A DNA stretch of 64,000 nucleotides from a bacterium (GTDB taxonomy: Bacteria > Desulfobacterota > Deferrisomatia > Deferrisomatales > BM512). The notes below the pieces were generated by a model. That model had not been told where the DNA came from and searched no databases. It saw only the letters and a program-made list of their open reading frames with translations. The translations under genes were made by a program, and so were the position numbers. Shown piece after piece: positions 27,492 to 36,529 of this stretch; position 1 is the first letter of the stretch, and every line of letters starts with the position of its first letter. The DNA lies in assembly GCA_004322275.1 (NCBI GenBank), contig SCTA01000040.1, forward strand, positions 70,138 to 134,137. The letters run 5' to 3'.

Positions 27492-29141
27492 CTCCAAAAC
27501 GGCGCCCGTATTTGCCGATGTTACAAGCCGGGCATAGCGGGCCAGCCAACCGGAAAGCTTTTTGGGCGCCGGGGCGGACCACTGTGCCCTCCTTAGCGCC
27601 AGCTCTCCGTCGTCTACAAGGAGGCTAAGCCGCCTCGCTGGAATGTCGAGCTCTATAAGGTCGCCGTCGCGGACAAGCGCTATGACTCCGCCCGCCGCCG
27701 CCTCCGGACTCACGTGGCCGATGCAGGGGCCTCTGGTTCCGCCGCTGAAGCGGCCGTCGGTGACGAGCGCCACCGAATCGCCCAGCCCCATCCCCATCAG
27801 CGCCGAGGTGGGCGCGAGCATCTCGCGCATGCCGGGGCCGCCCCTCGGGCCTTCGTAGCGTATGACGAGAAAGTCGCCCGCCTTGACCTTTCCGCCCATG
27901 ACGGCGGCCATGGCGTCCTCCTCCGAATCGAAGCAGACTGCCTTGCCCTTGAACTTCATCATCGCTTCGCTTACGCCGGATTGCTTCACCACCGCGCCGT
28001 CGCCCGCGAGATTGCCCTTGAGAATGGCGATACCGCCCTCCTTGCGGACGGGGTCGTCAACGGTGCGGATGACCTCCGCGTCCAGCCACTCCACCGAGGA
28101 CGCCACGCTCTTCACGCTGCGCCCCGAAACGGCTGGCCCTTCCGCGAGGGTGTCCGCGAACCTGGACATGACTGCGGGTATGCCTCCGGCGATGTCGAGG
28201 TCCTCCATGAAGAACTCGCCCGCCGGGCGCATCGAGCATATCTGCGGAGTGGTCCGCGAAAGCTCGTCGAAGCGGTCCATCGAAAGTTCGTAACCCGTCT
28301 CTCGCGCAATGGCGCAGAGGTGGAGGATGGTATTGGAGGAGCCGCCGAGCGCCAGGTCCACCTTTATCGCGTTGTCGAAAGCGCCGGGAACCATAATCTT
28401 GCGCGGGGTTACGTCTTGCTTGACCAGCTCGACCACTCTAGCGCCGCTCGCGAAGGCTATGTGGCGCTTTTTGGCGCTCACCGCCAGCGCAGTGGCGCAG
28501 CCGGGGAGGCTCATGCCGATGGCCTCGGTAAGGCAGGCCATCGTGTTCGCGGTGTAAAGCCCCTGGCAGGAGCCGCAGCCGGGACAAGCCTCGTCCTCGC
28601 AGGCGGTAAGCTCGGCCTCGGAAATCTCCCCGGCCTTTCGCTTCGCCATCGCCTCGAAGGTGTCGCGGACGAAGGAGAGCCTTCTTCCCCGGAGTTTTCC
28701 CGAGAGCATCGGCCCGGCGGAGACGACAATCGCGGGTATATCGAGCCGCGCAGCCGCCATCAGCATTCCGGGGGTAATCTTGTCGCAGTTGGTAAGGAGA
28801 ACGAGCCCGTCCAGGGCGTGGGAGCGGGAGACCGTCTCCACCATGTCGGCGATAAGCTCGCGGCTGGGGAGGCTGTAGCGCATCCCCTCGTGGCCCATCG
28901 CAATGCCGTCGCAGACGCCGGGAATGCCGAAGAGGAAAGGATAGCCGCCGCCGGTGTGAACGCCCTTTTCTATGTAGCGCTCAAGGTCGCGCATCGAGAC
29001 GTGACCGGCGATCAGGTCGGTGAAGCTCGAAGCGATGCCAATCATCGGCTTGCCGAATTCGCTTCGGGGCATGCCCGAGCCCTGGAGCAGCGCCCTGGTG
29101 GGAGCCCTTTCTAATCCTTCAAGAATCCTGGAACTTTTCAC
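27486..29141 (-). CDS. ilvD: Dihydroxy-acid dehydratase
   Basis: A 551-residue Fe-S dehydratase, the third step in valine/isoleucine synthesis. Cluster and metal motifs are T-N-C-D-K-I-T-P-G and [16 protein letters not shown]. The C-terminal region has [10 protein letters not shown]. The length is usual for the family. It is first of the ilv-leu genes on this strand, so the operon promoter should lie between 29142 and 29330. A downstream hairpin and a 150-base gap precede ilvB. Confidence 0.97.
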   Translation of the reverse strand: MKSSRILEGLERAPTRALLQGSGMPRSEFGKPMIGIASSFTDLIAGHVSMRDLERYIEKGVHTGGGYPFLFGIPGVCDGIAMGHEGMRYSLPSRELIADMVETVSRSHALDGLVLLTNCDKITPGMLMAAARLDIPAIVVSAGPMLSGKLRGRRLSFVRDTFEAMAKRKAGEISEAELTACEDEACPGCGSCQGLYTANTMACLTEAIGMSLPGCATALAVSAKKRHIAFASGARVVELVKQDVTPRKIMVPGAFDNAIKVDLALGGSSNTILHLCAIARETGYELSMDRFDELSRTTPQICSMRPAGEFFMEDLDIAGGIPAVMSRFADTLAEGPAVSGRSVKSVASSVEWLDAEVIRTVDDPVRKEGGIAILKGNLAGDGAVVKQSGVSEAMMKFKGKAVCFDSEEDAMAAVMGGKVKAGDFLVIRYEGPRGGPGMREMLAPTSALMGMGLGDSVALVTDGRFSGGTRGPCIGHVSPEAAAGGVIALVRDGDLIELDIPARRLSLLVDDGELALRRAQWSAPAPKKLSGWLARYARLVTSANTGAVLEG

Positions 29142-29415
29142 TTCGCCTCTATCCGGTAAAAATTGAAATCGGGAATAAAAACCTCTTCAAGCCTACATGT
29201 TATTCGGGGATATTGTGTGCGTCAACCCGTTAAATCAAGAAAAAAATTCGCAAGTCCGTATCACCAAAAGATTTTTCGCGCAGTCAAACCCCGGCGGCCT
29301 TGACAGGCGGGTCAAAAGGAGCGATAAAAGCCTCCAGGAGCCTGTTGAAAAACGGCTGCGACGTTTCAACAACCTCTTGAACTCCCCGAAAATCCTTCAC
29401 TAAACCGGAAAGCGA
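29142..29415. other. Divergent ilvD/nadB intergenic region with a partial repeat
   Basis: This region holds outward promoters for ilvD and nadB and is AT-rich near 29160-29270. TGTTGAAA (29343-29350) pairs with TTTCAACA (29364-29371) around GCTGCGAC. With the flanking AGGAGCC, this resembles the end of a family A element and is probably an eroded copy. Confidence 0.5.
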
Positions 29416-31008
29416 ATGAAAAGTTTCGATTTTATCGTCATCGGAAGCGGCATAGCCGGCCTTTCCTTCGCGCTTGAAGCCGCCGAACACGGCACTGTGG
29501 CGATTATTACGAAAAAAGACCGCGTCGAATCCTCCACCAACTACGCACAGGGGGGCATCGCCGCCGTCTTCAACGAGGAGGACTCCTTCGAGAGCCACGT
29601 TTCCGACACCCTCAACGCCGGTGACGGGCTCTGCCACGAGGAGGTGGTCCGCTTCGTGGTCGAGCACGGCCCCGCGGCGATCGAAAGACTTTTGAAGTGG
29701 GGGGTCAACTTTTCAAGAAGCGAGCTAAACCCCGCCGAATTCGACCTAGGCCGCGAAGGCGGCCACACGAGGAGGAGAATCCTTCACGCCAAAGACTCTA
29801 CCGGCAAAGAGGTCGAGCGGGCTCTCATCGATTCCGCCAAACACAGTCCGAACATACATTTTTTCGACAACCACTACGCCGTGGACCTTCTCGTCCGCCG
29901 CCCTCCGGAAGGGGAACCCTTCTGCTTCGGGGCATACATACTGCACACCGGCGGAGAGATAGAGCCCTTCACCGCCCGCGCCACCGTGCTGGCGACAGGC
30001 GGAGCGGGCAAGGTCTATCTCTACACCTCAAACCCCGACATCGCCACCGGCGACGGCGTCGCAATGGCTTACCGCGCCGGGGCCGAGGTCGGCAACATGG
30101 AGTTCATGCAGTTTCACCCCACCTGCCTCTACCACCCCTACGCGAAGAACTTCCTCATCAGCGAAGCGGTGCGCGGAGAGGGAGGGATACTGAAACTCGC
30201 CGATGGCTCCACCTTCATGGAGCGCTACCACAAGATGGCGAGCCTCGCCCCGAGGGACATCGTCGCCCGCGCCATCGACGCCGAGATAAAGCGCACCGGC
30301 AGCGACTGCGCCTTTCTGGACATCACCTTTCTCGACCCCGGCTTCATACGCCAGCGCTTTCCGGCCATCTACGCGAAGTGCCTGGAATTCGACATAGACA
30401 TAACGAAAGACCCCATCCCCGTCGTCCCCGCCGCCCACTACCTGTGCGGCGGAATAATGACCGGCCTTACGGGCAAAACCACGCTCGACGGCCTCTACGC
30501 CATCGGCGAGGTCGCCTGCACCGGCCTTCACGGGGCCAACCGCCTCGCCTCCAACAGCCTCCTCGAAGCGGTCGTCTTCTCGAAGACAGCCGTGGAGGAC
30601 GCCATAGCGAGGGTCAAGTCCAACGGCGGCATGAGGATACCCGCGCCCGACCCCTGGGACTACAGCGGGACCTCCGACAGCGACGAGGAGGTCGTCATTA
30701 CCCAGAACTGGGACGAGATACGCAGATTCATGTGGAACTACGTCGGCATCGTCCGCTCGGACAAGAGGCTTGAGAGGGCCAAGAAGCGTATCGACCTTCT
30801 GATGGAGGAGATTGACGACTACTACAAGCACTTTCGCGTTACGGGGAATCTTATCGAGCTTCGCAACCTGGCGCTTGTCGCCAGACTCATGATCCATTGC
30901 GCGAGAGAGCGGAAGGAGAGCCGGGGGCTCCACTTCAACATAGATCATCCGGAAAAAGACAACGCGGCATGGCTTAGGGACACCGTCACGCGAAAAAGGA
31001 TGACCTGA
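29416..31008 (+). CDS. nadB: L-aspartate oxidase
   Basis: A 530-residue flavoprotein that oxidises aspartate to iminoaspartate for quinolinate and NAD synthesis; anaerobes use fumarate as acceptor. The FAD motif V-I-G-S-G-I-A-G-L-S is at residues 9-18. H-T-R-R-R-I-L-H-A-K-D and H-G-A-N-R-L-A-S-N-S-L-L-E are strong NadB signatures. nadC lies at 46661 in the same window; nadA was not seen. The gene follows a divergent region with a repeat remnant. Confidence 0.95.
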   Translation: MKSFDFIVIGSGIAGLSFALEAAEHGTVAIITKKDRVESSTNYAQGGIAAVFNEEDSFESHVSDTLNAGDGLCHEEVVRFVVEHGPAAIERLLKWGVNFSRSELNPAEFDLGREGGHTRRRILHAKDSTGKEVERALIDSAKHSPNIHFFDNHYAVDLLVRRPPEGEPFCFGAYILHTGGEIEPFTARATVLATGGAGKVYLYTSNPDIATGDGVAMAYRAGAEVGNMEFMQFHPTCLYHPYAKNFLISEAVRGEGGILKLADGSTFMERYHKMASLAPRDIVARAIDAEIKRTGSDCAFLDITFLDPGFIRQRFPAIYAKCLEFDIDITKDPIPVVPAAHYLCGGIMTGLTGKTTLDGLYAIGEVACTGLHGANRLASNSLLEAVVFSKTAVEDAIARVKSNGGMRIPAPDPWDYSGTSDSDEEVVITQNWDEIRRFMWNYVGIVRSDKRLERAKKRIDLLMEEIDDYYKHFRVTGNLIELRNLALVARLMIHCARERKESRGLHFNIDHPEKDNAAWLRDTVTRKRMT

Positions 31009-31097
31009 CGGAATTCCACTGTTTTTTGGGGATTATTTGCGGATTGAATAAATAATAATAATATTCTGCTCATCATCCTTCCTCCGTGGAGGCGCAG

Positions 31098-32630
31098 ATG
31101 ATCAGACTGAGAGTTCTGGCTCCAGTTGCGGTTGTACTAACGATCCTTGCTTTTATCACCGCAGCCGCGGGTTACATGGTTCACCGCAGATGGATATATC
31201 ACGACGCCCGGGAACTGGCCACGTTCTACACCCGGGTTTTCGACGTCTACGTCGATGGCAGAAAAGTCGCCCTGACGGGTTTTCTGGATGTAATCAAAGA
31301 CGATCCGGAGCTACAGAAAGCCTGGCTGGCAAAGGACAGGGACCTCCTTCTGAAACGCTCCCTCCTGCTCGAAGACAAAGTCAAATATAACTTTAAAATC
31401 ACCCACTTTTACTTTCACGACCCGGAGCGGCGGAATTTTCTCCGCGTCTACGATCCGCCGCGCCACGGTGATATCGTGGACAGAATCTCCCTCCTCCAGG
31501 CGGAAAAGACGGGCAAGACGACCAGCGGCATCGAGACGGGCTCTCTGGGCTCCCTGACCCTGAGGGTCGTCCTTCCCTGGGTAATAGACGGAAAAATCGC
31601 CGGATACATCGAGGCCGGGGACGACATCAGCGAGGTCATTCGGCCCGTCGACGACGACAACAAGGCCGAGACGCTGATAGTGGTGGAAAAGGGCAACGTA
31701 ACGAGGGAGAGGTGGGAACGGGGGATGAAAGTCTTCGGCCATTCCCGCCCATACGATTTCTTTCCGAACCTTCTCGTGGCCGCCTCGACGCTGAAGGTGC
31801 TTCCGGAAAAACTGAAGACCTGTTTCAACCACCCGGGGGAGGACAAGCCCCACGAGCACAGGATTACCATCGGTGACGAAAAGTTTTACGTGGCCTCCTC
31901 CCCCATAAAAGGCTTTTTTCAATCGAAAGTCGGAGAGTTCGCTGTCCTCCGGAACGTTACATCCGAAGAACGGGACATGTTCAATCTCCTCAAGATACTG
32001 GTTGTCGGCTACACCCTGGGCGGGGGTTTGCTGACGATACTTTTCAGCGTTTATCTCAGGCGTATCGACAAAAAACTGGAAGCGTCGCAAAAGGCCCTTG
32101 AGGATATGGCCGTTCACGACCCGCTTACGGGGCTTTACAACCGGGCAAAGATGGTCGATTTCATGAAGCACCAGTTCGCGATGCAGACAAGAGACAACGC
32201 CCCCATAAGCGTAGTGATGCTGGACCTCGACTTTTTCAAAAAAGTCAACGACCTTCACGGCCATCAGGCCGGCGACGCGGTGCTAAGTGAGACCGCTAAA
32301 AGGCTGACAGAGATCGCTCGCGAAACCGATCTGGTGTCTCGCCACGGCGGAGAGGAATTTCTCTTCGTGCTGCCCCAGACCGGCATGGAGGGAGCCTTGA
32401 GTCTCGCCGAGCGGGCAAGGAGGAAGATAGAGAGCAAGGAGTTCCCGACCGACGTTGAAGGAAAAACCCTCAAGGTAACGGCCTCCTTCGGCGTCTCCGA
32501 GAAAACCAAAGACGACGATTTCACCATCGAGCAGCTCATCGAACATGCCGACAAGGCTCTCTACCGGGCGAAAACTTCCGGCAGAAACAGGGTTTGCGCA
32601 ATGGAAAAGCAGGTTAAGGAGAGTACCTGA
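31098..32630 (+). CDS. Membrane diguanylate cyclase with Cache-type sensor, copy 1
   Basis: A 510-residue protein. A transmembrane helix at ~7-28, an extracytoplasmic sensor of about 270 residues and a second helix near 300-320 are followed by a GGDEF domain. The active site is G-G-E-E-F at 417, and the inhibitory I-site R-E-T-D lies five residues before it, so both c-di-GMP synthesis and product inhibition are expected. The sensor contains I-T-H-F-Y-F-H-D-P, L-R-V-Y-D-P-P and G-S-L-T-L-R-V-V-L-P-W, like dCache domains that precede MCP or GGDEF modules. ATG 31098 is chosen (GGAGG six bases upstream) over GTG 31086. A close paralogue follows. Confidence 0.9.
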   Translation: MIRLRVLAPVAVVLTILAFITAAAGYMVHRRWIYHDARELATFYTRVFDVYVDGRKVALTGFLDVIKDDPELQKAWLAKDRDLLLKRSLLLEDKVKYNFKITHFYFHDPERRNFLRVYDPPRHGDIVDRISLLQAEKTGKTTSGIETGSLGSLTLRVVLPWVIDGKIAGYIEAGDDISEVIRPVDDDNKAETLIVVEKGNVTRERWERGMKVFGHSRPYDFFPNLLVAASTLKVLPEKLKTCFNHPGEDKPHEHRITIGDEKFYVASSPIKGFFQSKVGEFAVLRNVTSEERDMFNLLKILVVGYTLGGGLLTILFSVYLRRIDKKLEASQKALEDMAVHDPLTGLYNRAKMVDFMKHQFAMQTRDNAPISVVMLDLDFFKKVNDLHGHQAGDAVLSETAKRLTEIARETDLVSRHGGEEFLFVLPQTGMEGALSLAERARRKIESKEFPTDVEGKTLKVTASFGVSEKTKDDDFTIEQLIEHADKALYRAKTSGRNRVCAMEKQVKEST

Positions 32631-32716
32631 TTTTTAGGATACGCAGGGCCGTCGCGGTTTGCCAAACACGTAATTTATAATAGTCTTTGGTTGTCCCCCT
32701 TCCACGCGGAGCGCAG

Positions 32717-34246
32717 ATGATCAGACTACGGGTTTTGCTCCCGGTTACGATTACCCTCGCCGTCCTCTCGGTCTTCCCGATAACTTCCGGGTCCATGGTT
32801 TATCGCAAAATGATCTATCACGAAGCCGAAGAGGCCGCCATCAACCGCGCCAACCTCTACCGCTTCTACGCCGAGAAAAGCACCGCGGGCATCACCGCCT
32901 TTTTAAAGGTCATAAAAGACGATTGCGAACTTCGCGAGGCGTGGCTTTCGCGCGACCGGCAGCGCCTTCTGGAGCGGGGCCGGGAGATACAGGAAGTTGT
33001 CAGGGTTCCGCTGAGGCTGACGCACTTTTATTTCATCGAACCGGACGGCGTCTGTTACCTCCGGGTTCACAATCCCTCTCTCTACGGGGACAAGATTGAA
33101 AGATATTCATTCCTGGATGCGCAGAAAACGGGTGAAACGTCTAGCGGGTCGGAACCGGGGCCTCTGGGGACACTGACGCTCAGGGTGGTCCTTCCGTGGG
33201 TCATCGACGGCAATACGGTTGGTTACATCGAAGGCGGAGAAGACCTCGACCAGATCGTCAAACCGGATCCGGCGCACCATAAGGGAATCACTCTGGTTCT
33301 GTCGAAGAAAACCTCGGTGACAAAGGAGAGTTACGAAGCGGGTTCAAAACTCTTTTCAAGAACCTACCCCTACGACTATTTCGCGAACCGGGTCGTCATG
33401 GCCGCTTCCGTAAACGATCTCCCCGGCGAATTGCCGAAATTATACTCTCCGCCGGAGGAGTATTCGGAACAGGATTTCGAGTTACGGATCGGAGACAAAA
33501 AATATCTCACCGTCGTCAGCGTAATCAAAGACAAACGGGAAGAACCGCTTGGGGAGATAATGGTCCTGACCGACATCTCGGAGGAATGGGCCGCCCTTCG
33601 CCGGTACTTTTATACCATGCTGGGAATCTTCGCCTTCGGCGGAACCGCGCTTACCCTCATCTTCAGCGCCTACCTCAGAAGAATCGACAAAAAGCTCGAC
33701 GTCTCCAGAAAAAGTCTTCAGGAACTGGCGACCCGCGACACGCTCACCGGGCTTTACAACCGCTCCAGGATGACCTCCTTCATGAAGTACCAGCTGGCCA
33801 TGCAGACCCGCTACAAGACCCCGATAAGCATCGTGATGATGGACCTCGACTTTTTCAAGAAGATCAACGACCTTCACGGCCACCGGGCGGGCGACGCAGT
33901 GCTGAAAGAGGCGGCGAAACGGCTGCTTGAGTGCGCCCGCGGAACCGACCTCGTGGTTCGCTACGGAGGAGAGGAATTTCTCGTCGTCCTTCCGCAGACC
34001 GGCATCGAGGGGGCAAGAAACTCCGCGGAGAGGCTCAGGGAGAAAATGGAGGAAAAAGAATTTCCGACCGACGTGGAAGGGAAAACCGTCAAGGTAACGG
34101 CCTCCTTCGGCGTCTCCGAAAAGACCAGTGACGACGACTTCACCATCGAGCAGTTCATCGAATACGCCGACAAAGCCCTCTACCGGGCGAAAACCTCGGG
34201 CAGAAACAAGGTCTGCACGATGGAAAAAATGGGAAGCGAGTGGTAG
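32717..34246 (+). CDS. Membrane diguanylate cyclase with Cache-type sensor, copy 2
   Basis: A 509-residue paralogue of the preceding gene. It has the same architecture: N-terminal helix, dCache-like sensor, helix, GGDEF. G-G-E-E-F is again at residue 417, with the I-site R-G-T-D five residues before it. The sensor differs most in its first half (for example I-N-R-A-N-L-Y-R-F-Y versus A-T-F-Y-T-R-V-F-D-V), while L-R-V-V-L-P-W-V-I-D-G is shared, suggesting different ligands with the same output. The start region (GGAGCGCAG then ATGATCAGACT) is nearly identical to that of copy 1, which supports ATG 32717. The two arose by tandem duplication. Confidence 0.9.
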   Translation: MIRLRVLLPVTITLAVLSVFPITSGSMVYRKMIYHEAEEAAINRANLYRFYAEKSTAGITAFLKVIKDDCELREAWLSRDRQRLLERGREIQEVVRVPLRLTHFYFIEPDGVCYLRVHNPSLYGDKIERYSFLDAQKTGETSSGSEPGPLGTLTLRVVLPWVIDGNTVGYIEGGEDLDQIVKPDPAHHKGITLVLSKKTSVTKESYEAGSKLFSRTYPYDYFANRVVMAASVNDLPGELPKLYSPPEEYSEQDFELRIGDKKYLTVVSVIKDKREEPLGEIMVLTDISEEWAALRRYFYTMLGIFAFGGTALTLIFSAYLRRIDKKLDVSRKSLQELATRDTLTGLYNRSRMTSFMKYQLAMQTRYKTPISIVMMDLDFFKKINDLHGHRAGDAVLKEAAKRLLECARGTDLVVRYGGEEFLVVLPQTGIEGARNSAERLREKMEEKEFPTDVEGKTVKVTASFGVSEKTSDDDFTIEQFIEYADKALYRAKTSGRNKVCTMEKMGSEW

Positions 34247-34281
34247 AATCGGCCGGACAAATGACGCTAAACAGTTTTTTG

Positions 34282-34309
34282 TTGAAAATCGGTAGGATCG
34301 GGATATTTT
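34282..34309 (+). promoter_or_regulatory. Possible promoter for the selenoprotein gene
   Basis: TTGAAA (34282-34287), a 16-base spacer and TATTTT (34304-34309), in an AT-rich gap 71 bases before the start codon. By-eye match only. Confidence 0.3.
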
Positions 34310-34380
34310 TACGGTAACCTTTTACTGTGAAACTCATCTTTTAATTATTGGCTCTACCTTCAACGCAAGAGGATTAAGTA

Positions 34381-34683
34381 ATGATCGAAATCACTCAAAA
34401 AGCTGAAGAGATGCTCCTCAAGGCCATCGAGGGCCAGGGAGAGAATCTCACGGTAAGGCTCTATCAGGCCGGAGTTGGCTGAGGAGGCCCCTCTTGGGGC
34501 ATGGCTCTGGACGAGCCAAAGGAAAACGACGAGATCGTAAAGTACAGCGGTTTCTCGGTAGCCGCCGACAAAGAGCTTCTCAAGCAGACCGGCGGAGTAA
34601 AGGTCGATTACCTGAGCGGCCCCTTCCGCAAGGGCTTCAGTATCAAATCAGCGGCCGATACCTGCGGAAGCTGCAGCTGCTGA
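34381..34683 (+). CDS. HesB-like selenoprotein (UGA-encoded selenocysteine at codon 34)
   Basis: A 100-residue protein only if TGA at 34480-34482 is read as selenocysteine. Codons 1-33 and 35-100 are in one frame and both sides match the IscA/ErpA/HesB fold: L-T-V-R-L-Y-Q-A-G-V-G-U-G-G before, and V-D-Y-L-S-G-P-F-R-K-G-F-S-I after. Sec replaces the first conserved cysteine of the family. The tail C-G-S-C-S-C (C95, C98, C100) supplies the others. A hairpin follows the UGA at SECIS-like distance. HesB-like selenoproteins with this kind of tail are known from Geobacter relatives. The role may be Fe-S or redox handling; this is inference. AGAGGA precedes the ATG and a strong terminator follows. 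Confidence 0.85.
34480..34500 (+). promoter_or_regulatory. Candidate bacterial SECIS at the in-frame UGA
   Basis: TGA at 34480 is followed four bases later by GCCCC-TCTT-GGGGC (34487-34500), a stable 5-bp stem with a 4-base loop, extendable by GAG/CTC across a bulge. Bacterial SECIS elements lie directly downstream of the UGA within the coding region. The stem here is slightly closer to the UGA than in E. coli fdhF. Confidence 0.7.
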
Positions 34684-34700
34684 AAAGCTTTAAGTAAATT

Positions 34701-34729
34701 AAAAAAGCCCGTCAACGACGGGCTTTTTT
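34701..34729. terminator. Bidirectional Rho-independent terminator
   Basis: A perfect 13-bp stem (34701-34713 with 34717-34729) begins AAAAAA and ends TTTTTT around a 3-base loop. It serves the selenoprotein gene and the convergent methyltransferase gene. Confidence 0.9.
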
Positions 34730-34744
34730 GTGTCTTTATATCAG

Positions 34745-35731
34745 CTATTTCGTTGCTAAAAGCAGCCTGCTCGGGGAGCCGGGAATGGTTATCCTCTCCG
34801 TAGGAACAAGCCCCGCAACCTTCATGCAATTTTCCAGTTCGGCGAAACTGTAGCTCCTGCCGGAGCATGTCGCCGCGAGCATGTGGACCCCGAAGAGCGC
34901 CGAGGAAAGAGGCGAGGTCTTGCCGTCGTCGAGAAAGTGCTCGTGAACCGCCAGAACTCCCCCGCTTGAGAGCGCCCCGGCGCAGAGGGTTATCACCTTT
35001 TCCACCTCCGCCTCGCCCAGCATGTGAAGAACCTGGCTGGCGAAGATGAGGTCGTAAGGGCCGCCGAGGCCGTCCTTGCCGAAATCGCCCTCTATGAAAT
35101 TTACCCGCTCGGCGCCGGGTTTTCCTTCGACGAATTTTCTGGCGACCTTCGAGGTTCTGGAAAGGTCGAAGTGAAAGACCTTCGCGCCGGGAGCCCGCGC
35201 CGCGAAAGCCAGCGCGTAGTTTCCGGGGCCGCCGCCGAGGTCGAGCACCGCCTTTTTGTCCGGAAGAGGCAGCAGCGCGGCGATTTTCGGGGCTATCTCC
35301 CTCGTTATGTTCTCCATGCCGAGGATGAAATCGCTTAGCGCCTCTTCGTCCGAGGGCAGCACGTCTTCTTTTCGCAAACATTTGGCGCTGCCGGAGCGCC
35401 AGGTTTTTTCAAGGTCCGCCCAGTCCTGCCACCCGGCGTTTATGTGGTTCATAATCGCCCCTTTGTAGTCGGGAGAACGTTTCACGAAAAATCGCGCCGA
35501 GCTTTCAGAATTTTTGTAAAGCTCGCCCTCTTTCTCAATAAAGCCGAGGGCGACAAGAGCGTTCGCGGAGATTTCGGTCGCCCGCGAGTCGAGCCCCAAA
35601 GCGGAGGATATCTCCCCCGCGCTCTTTTGCCCCTCCGAAAGCGTCTCGAAGAGCCCCACCTTTACCGCCGTGAGAAGCAGCTTCGCGGGCTGGTAGCCGG
35701 AGGCAAGTTTTCGTATTTCGTCGAAGTTCAC
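34745..35731 (-). CDS. O-methyltransferase-like SAM enzyme with winged-helix dimerisation domain
   Basis: A 328-residue protein. Residues ~10-95 form a winged-helix dimerisation domain (K-V-G-L-F-E-T-L; A-G-E-I-S-S-A-L-G-L-D), typical of acetylserotonin/caffeate-type O-methyltransferases. The Rossmann part has V-L-D-L-G-G-G-P-G-N-Y (SAM site) and D-L-I-F-A-S-Q-V-L-H-M. The expected catalytic His region reads V-H-E-H-F-L-D-D-G. The small-molecule substrate is unknown. The protein ends shortly before the shared terminator, and a small membrane-protein gene lies 15 bases upstream. Confidence 0.85.
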   Translation of the reverse strand: MNFDEIRKLASGYQPAKLLLTAVKVGLFETLSEGQKSAGEISSALGLDSRATEISANALVALGFIEKEGELYKNSESSARFFVKRSPDYKGAIMNHINAGWQDWADLEKTWRSGSAKCLRKEDVLPSDEEALSDFILGMENITREIAPKIAALLPLPDKKAVLDLGGGPGNYALAFAARAPGAKVFHFDLSRTSKVARKFVEGKPGAERVNFIEGDFGKDGLGGPYDLIFASQVLHMLGEAEVEKVITLCAGALSSGGVLAVHEHFLDDGKTSPLSSALFGVHMLAATCSGRSYSFAELENCMKVAGLVPTERITIPGSPSRLLLATK

Positions 35732-35746
35732 GCCCCTGCCCTTTCG

Positions 35747-35959
35747 TCACCTTTCAAGAAAGAATTTGGCGGCCAGAACTACCGTTGGAGTCAGATGGAA
35801 GACGAGGTCGAAGATGTCCAGAGGCCTTTTCAAAGTGCCGGAGAAGAGCATTCTGGTCTTTTCGACCAGATGCGGCTCCGGGAAAAAGGGAGCCAGGGCC
35901 GCGAAAATAGCCAGCGGTATCAGCAGCGAGTATGGAATCTGCACGATAAATTCCTTCAC
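35747..35959 (-). CDS. Small conserved membrane protein (70 residues)
   Basis: A 70-residue protein with an N-terminal hydrophobic helix (I-P-Y-S-L-L-I-P-L-A-I-F-A-A-L-A-P-F) and a second weaker one at the C-terminus. In between is P-E-P-H-L-V-E-K-T-R-M-L, then R-P-L-D-I-F-D-L. I recall this family as short proteins of unknown role, sometimes annotated as RND-transporter-related, without proof. It sits between the methyltransferase gene and the 177-residue gene on the same strand. Confidence 0.65.
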   Translation of the reverse strand: MKEFIVQIPYSLLIPLAIFAALAPFFPEPHLVEKTRMLFSGTLKRPLDIFDLVFHLTPTVVLAAKFFLER

Positions 35960-35992
35960 TCCAAACGCCTCCCTTCCTCAACAAGGTACTTC

Positions 35993-36526
35993 TTACCTGC
36001 CCTCTTTCCGCGAAATCCACAGGGTCATCGCGGGCAGCTCCGTCTTCTCCCAGCCGCCGCCGACGCGCATTTTCGCGTATTCGGCGTAAAGTCCGTCTAT
36101 GACGTCCAGGCACTCGCGGATGTGGCCAAGGCGCACGAGAATCGTACCCTCCACCGGGTCATCCTCCTCGTCGGGGAGTACGGCGGGAATCTTCATCCCC
36201 TTCACGTCGAAGGTCGCCCCGCTGAGGGTGAAAGACCACTCGAAATCCCCCTTCCGGAGGCCGAAGCGGGCGCTGGTGACCTTCTTGCCCACCGAAAGCC
36301 CTGCGGCGGCTTCGGCGGACTGGGAAACGTCGCCGGAGCGCAGGATGTTTTCCTTCGACTCGGATTCGAGGGATTCGAGCACCAGCATATCGTCAACCCA
36401 GAGCGATATCTCGCCGATCCCCTCGACGCTCAGCCCCTTTTCCTCCGTCTCCGCCCGAAACCAGAGCCAGGTAAGAAACTCGTGGCCCCAGAAGGCCTTT
36501 TCCTCTATTGCTTTAAGTACGTCCAT
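35993..36526 (-). CDS. Conserved hypothetical partner of the RdgC-like protein
   Basis: A 177-residue soluble protein of unknown fold. The N-terminal stretch A-F-W-G-H-E-F-L-T-W-L-W-F reads like a conserved helix. The rest is beta-rich (F-E-W-S-F-T-L-S-G-A-T-F-D). It lies three bases after the stop of the RdgC-like gene and so is co-translated with it. I recall the same pair adjacent in other deltaproteobacteria, unverified. The function is unknown. Confidence 0.7.
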   Translation of the reverse strand: MDVLKAIEEKAFWGHEFLTWLWFRAETEEKGLSVEGIGEISLWVDDMLVLESLESESKENILRSGDVSQSAEAAAGLSVGKKVTSARFGLRKGDFEWSFTLSGATFDVKGMKIPAVLPDEEDDPVEGTILVRLGHIRECLDVIDGLYAEYAKMRVGGGWEKTELPAMTLWISRKEGR

Positions 36527-36529
36527 AGC

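Noticed and set aside
27400-27582. A 60-codon minus-strand frame overlapping the ilvD end
   Set aside because: It overlaps the confident ilvD C-terminus in another frame and shows no family features. A frameshifted extension of ilvD was considered, but ilvD already ends normally.
34501-34683. A separate 60-residue gene starting at the ATG after the UGA
   Set aside because: The upstream 33 codons match the N-terminal half of the same family in the same frame, so selenocysteine readthrough explains both parts better than a short gene.
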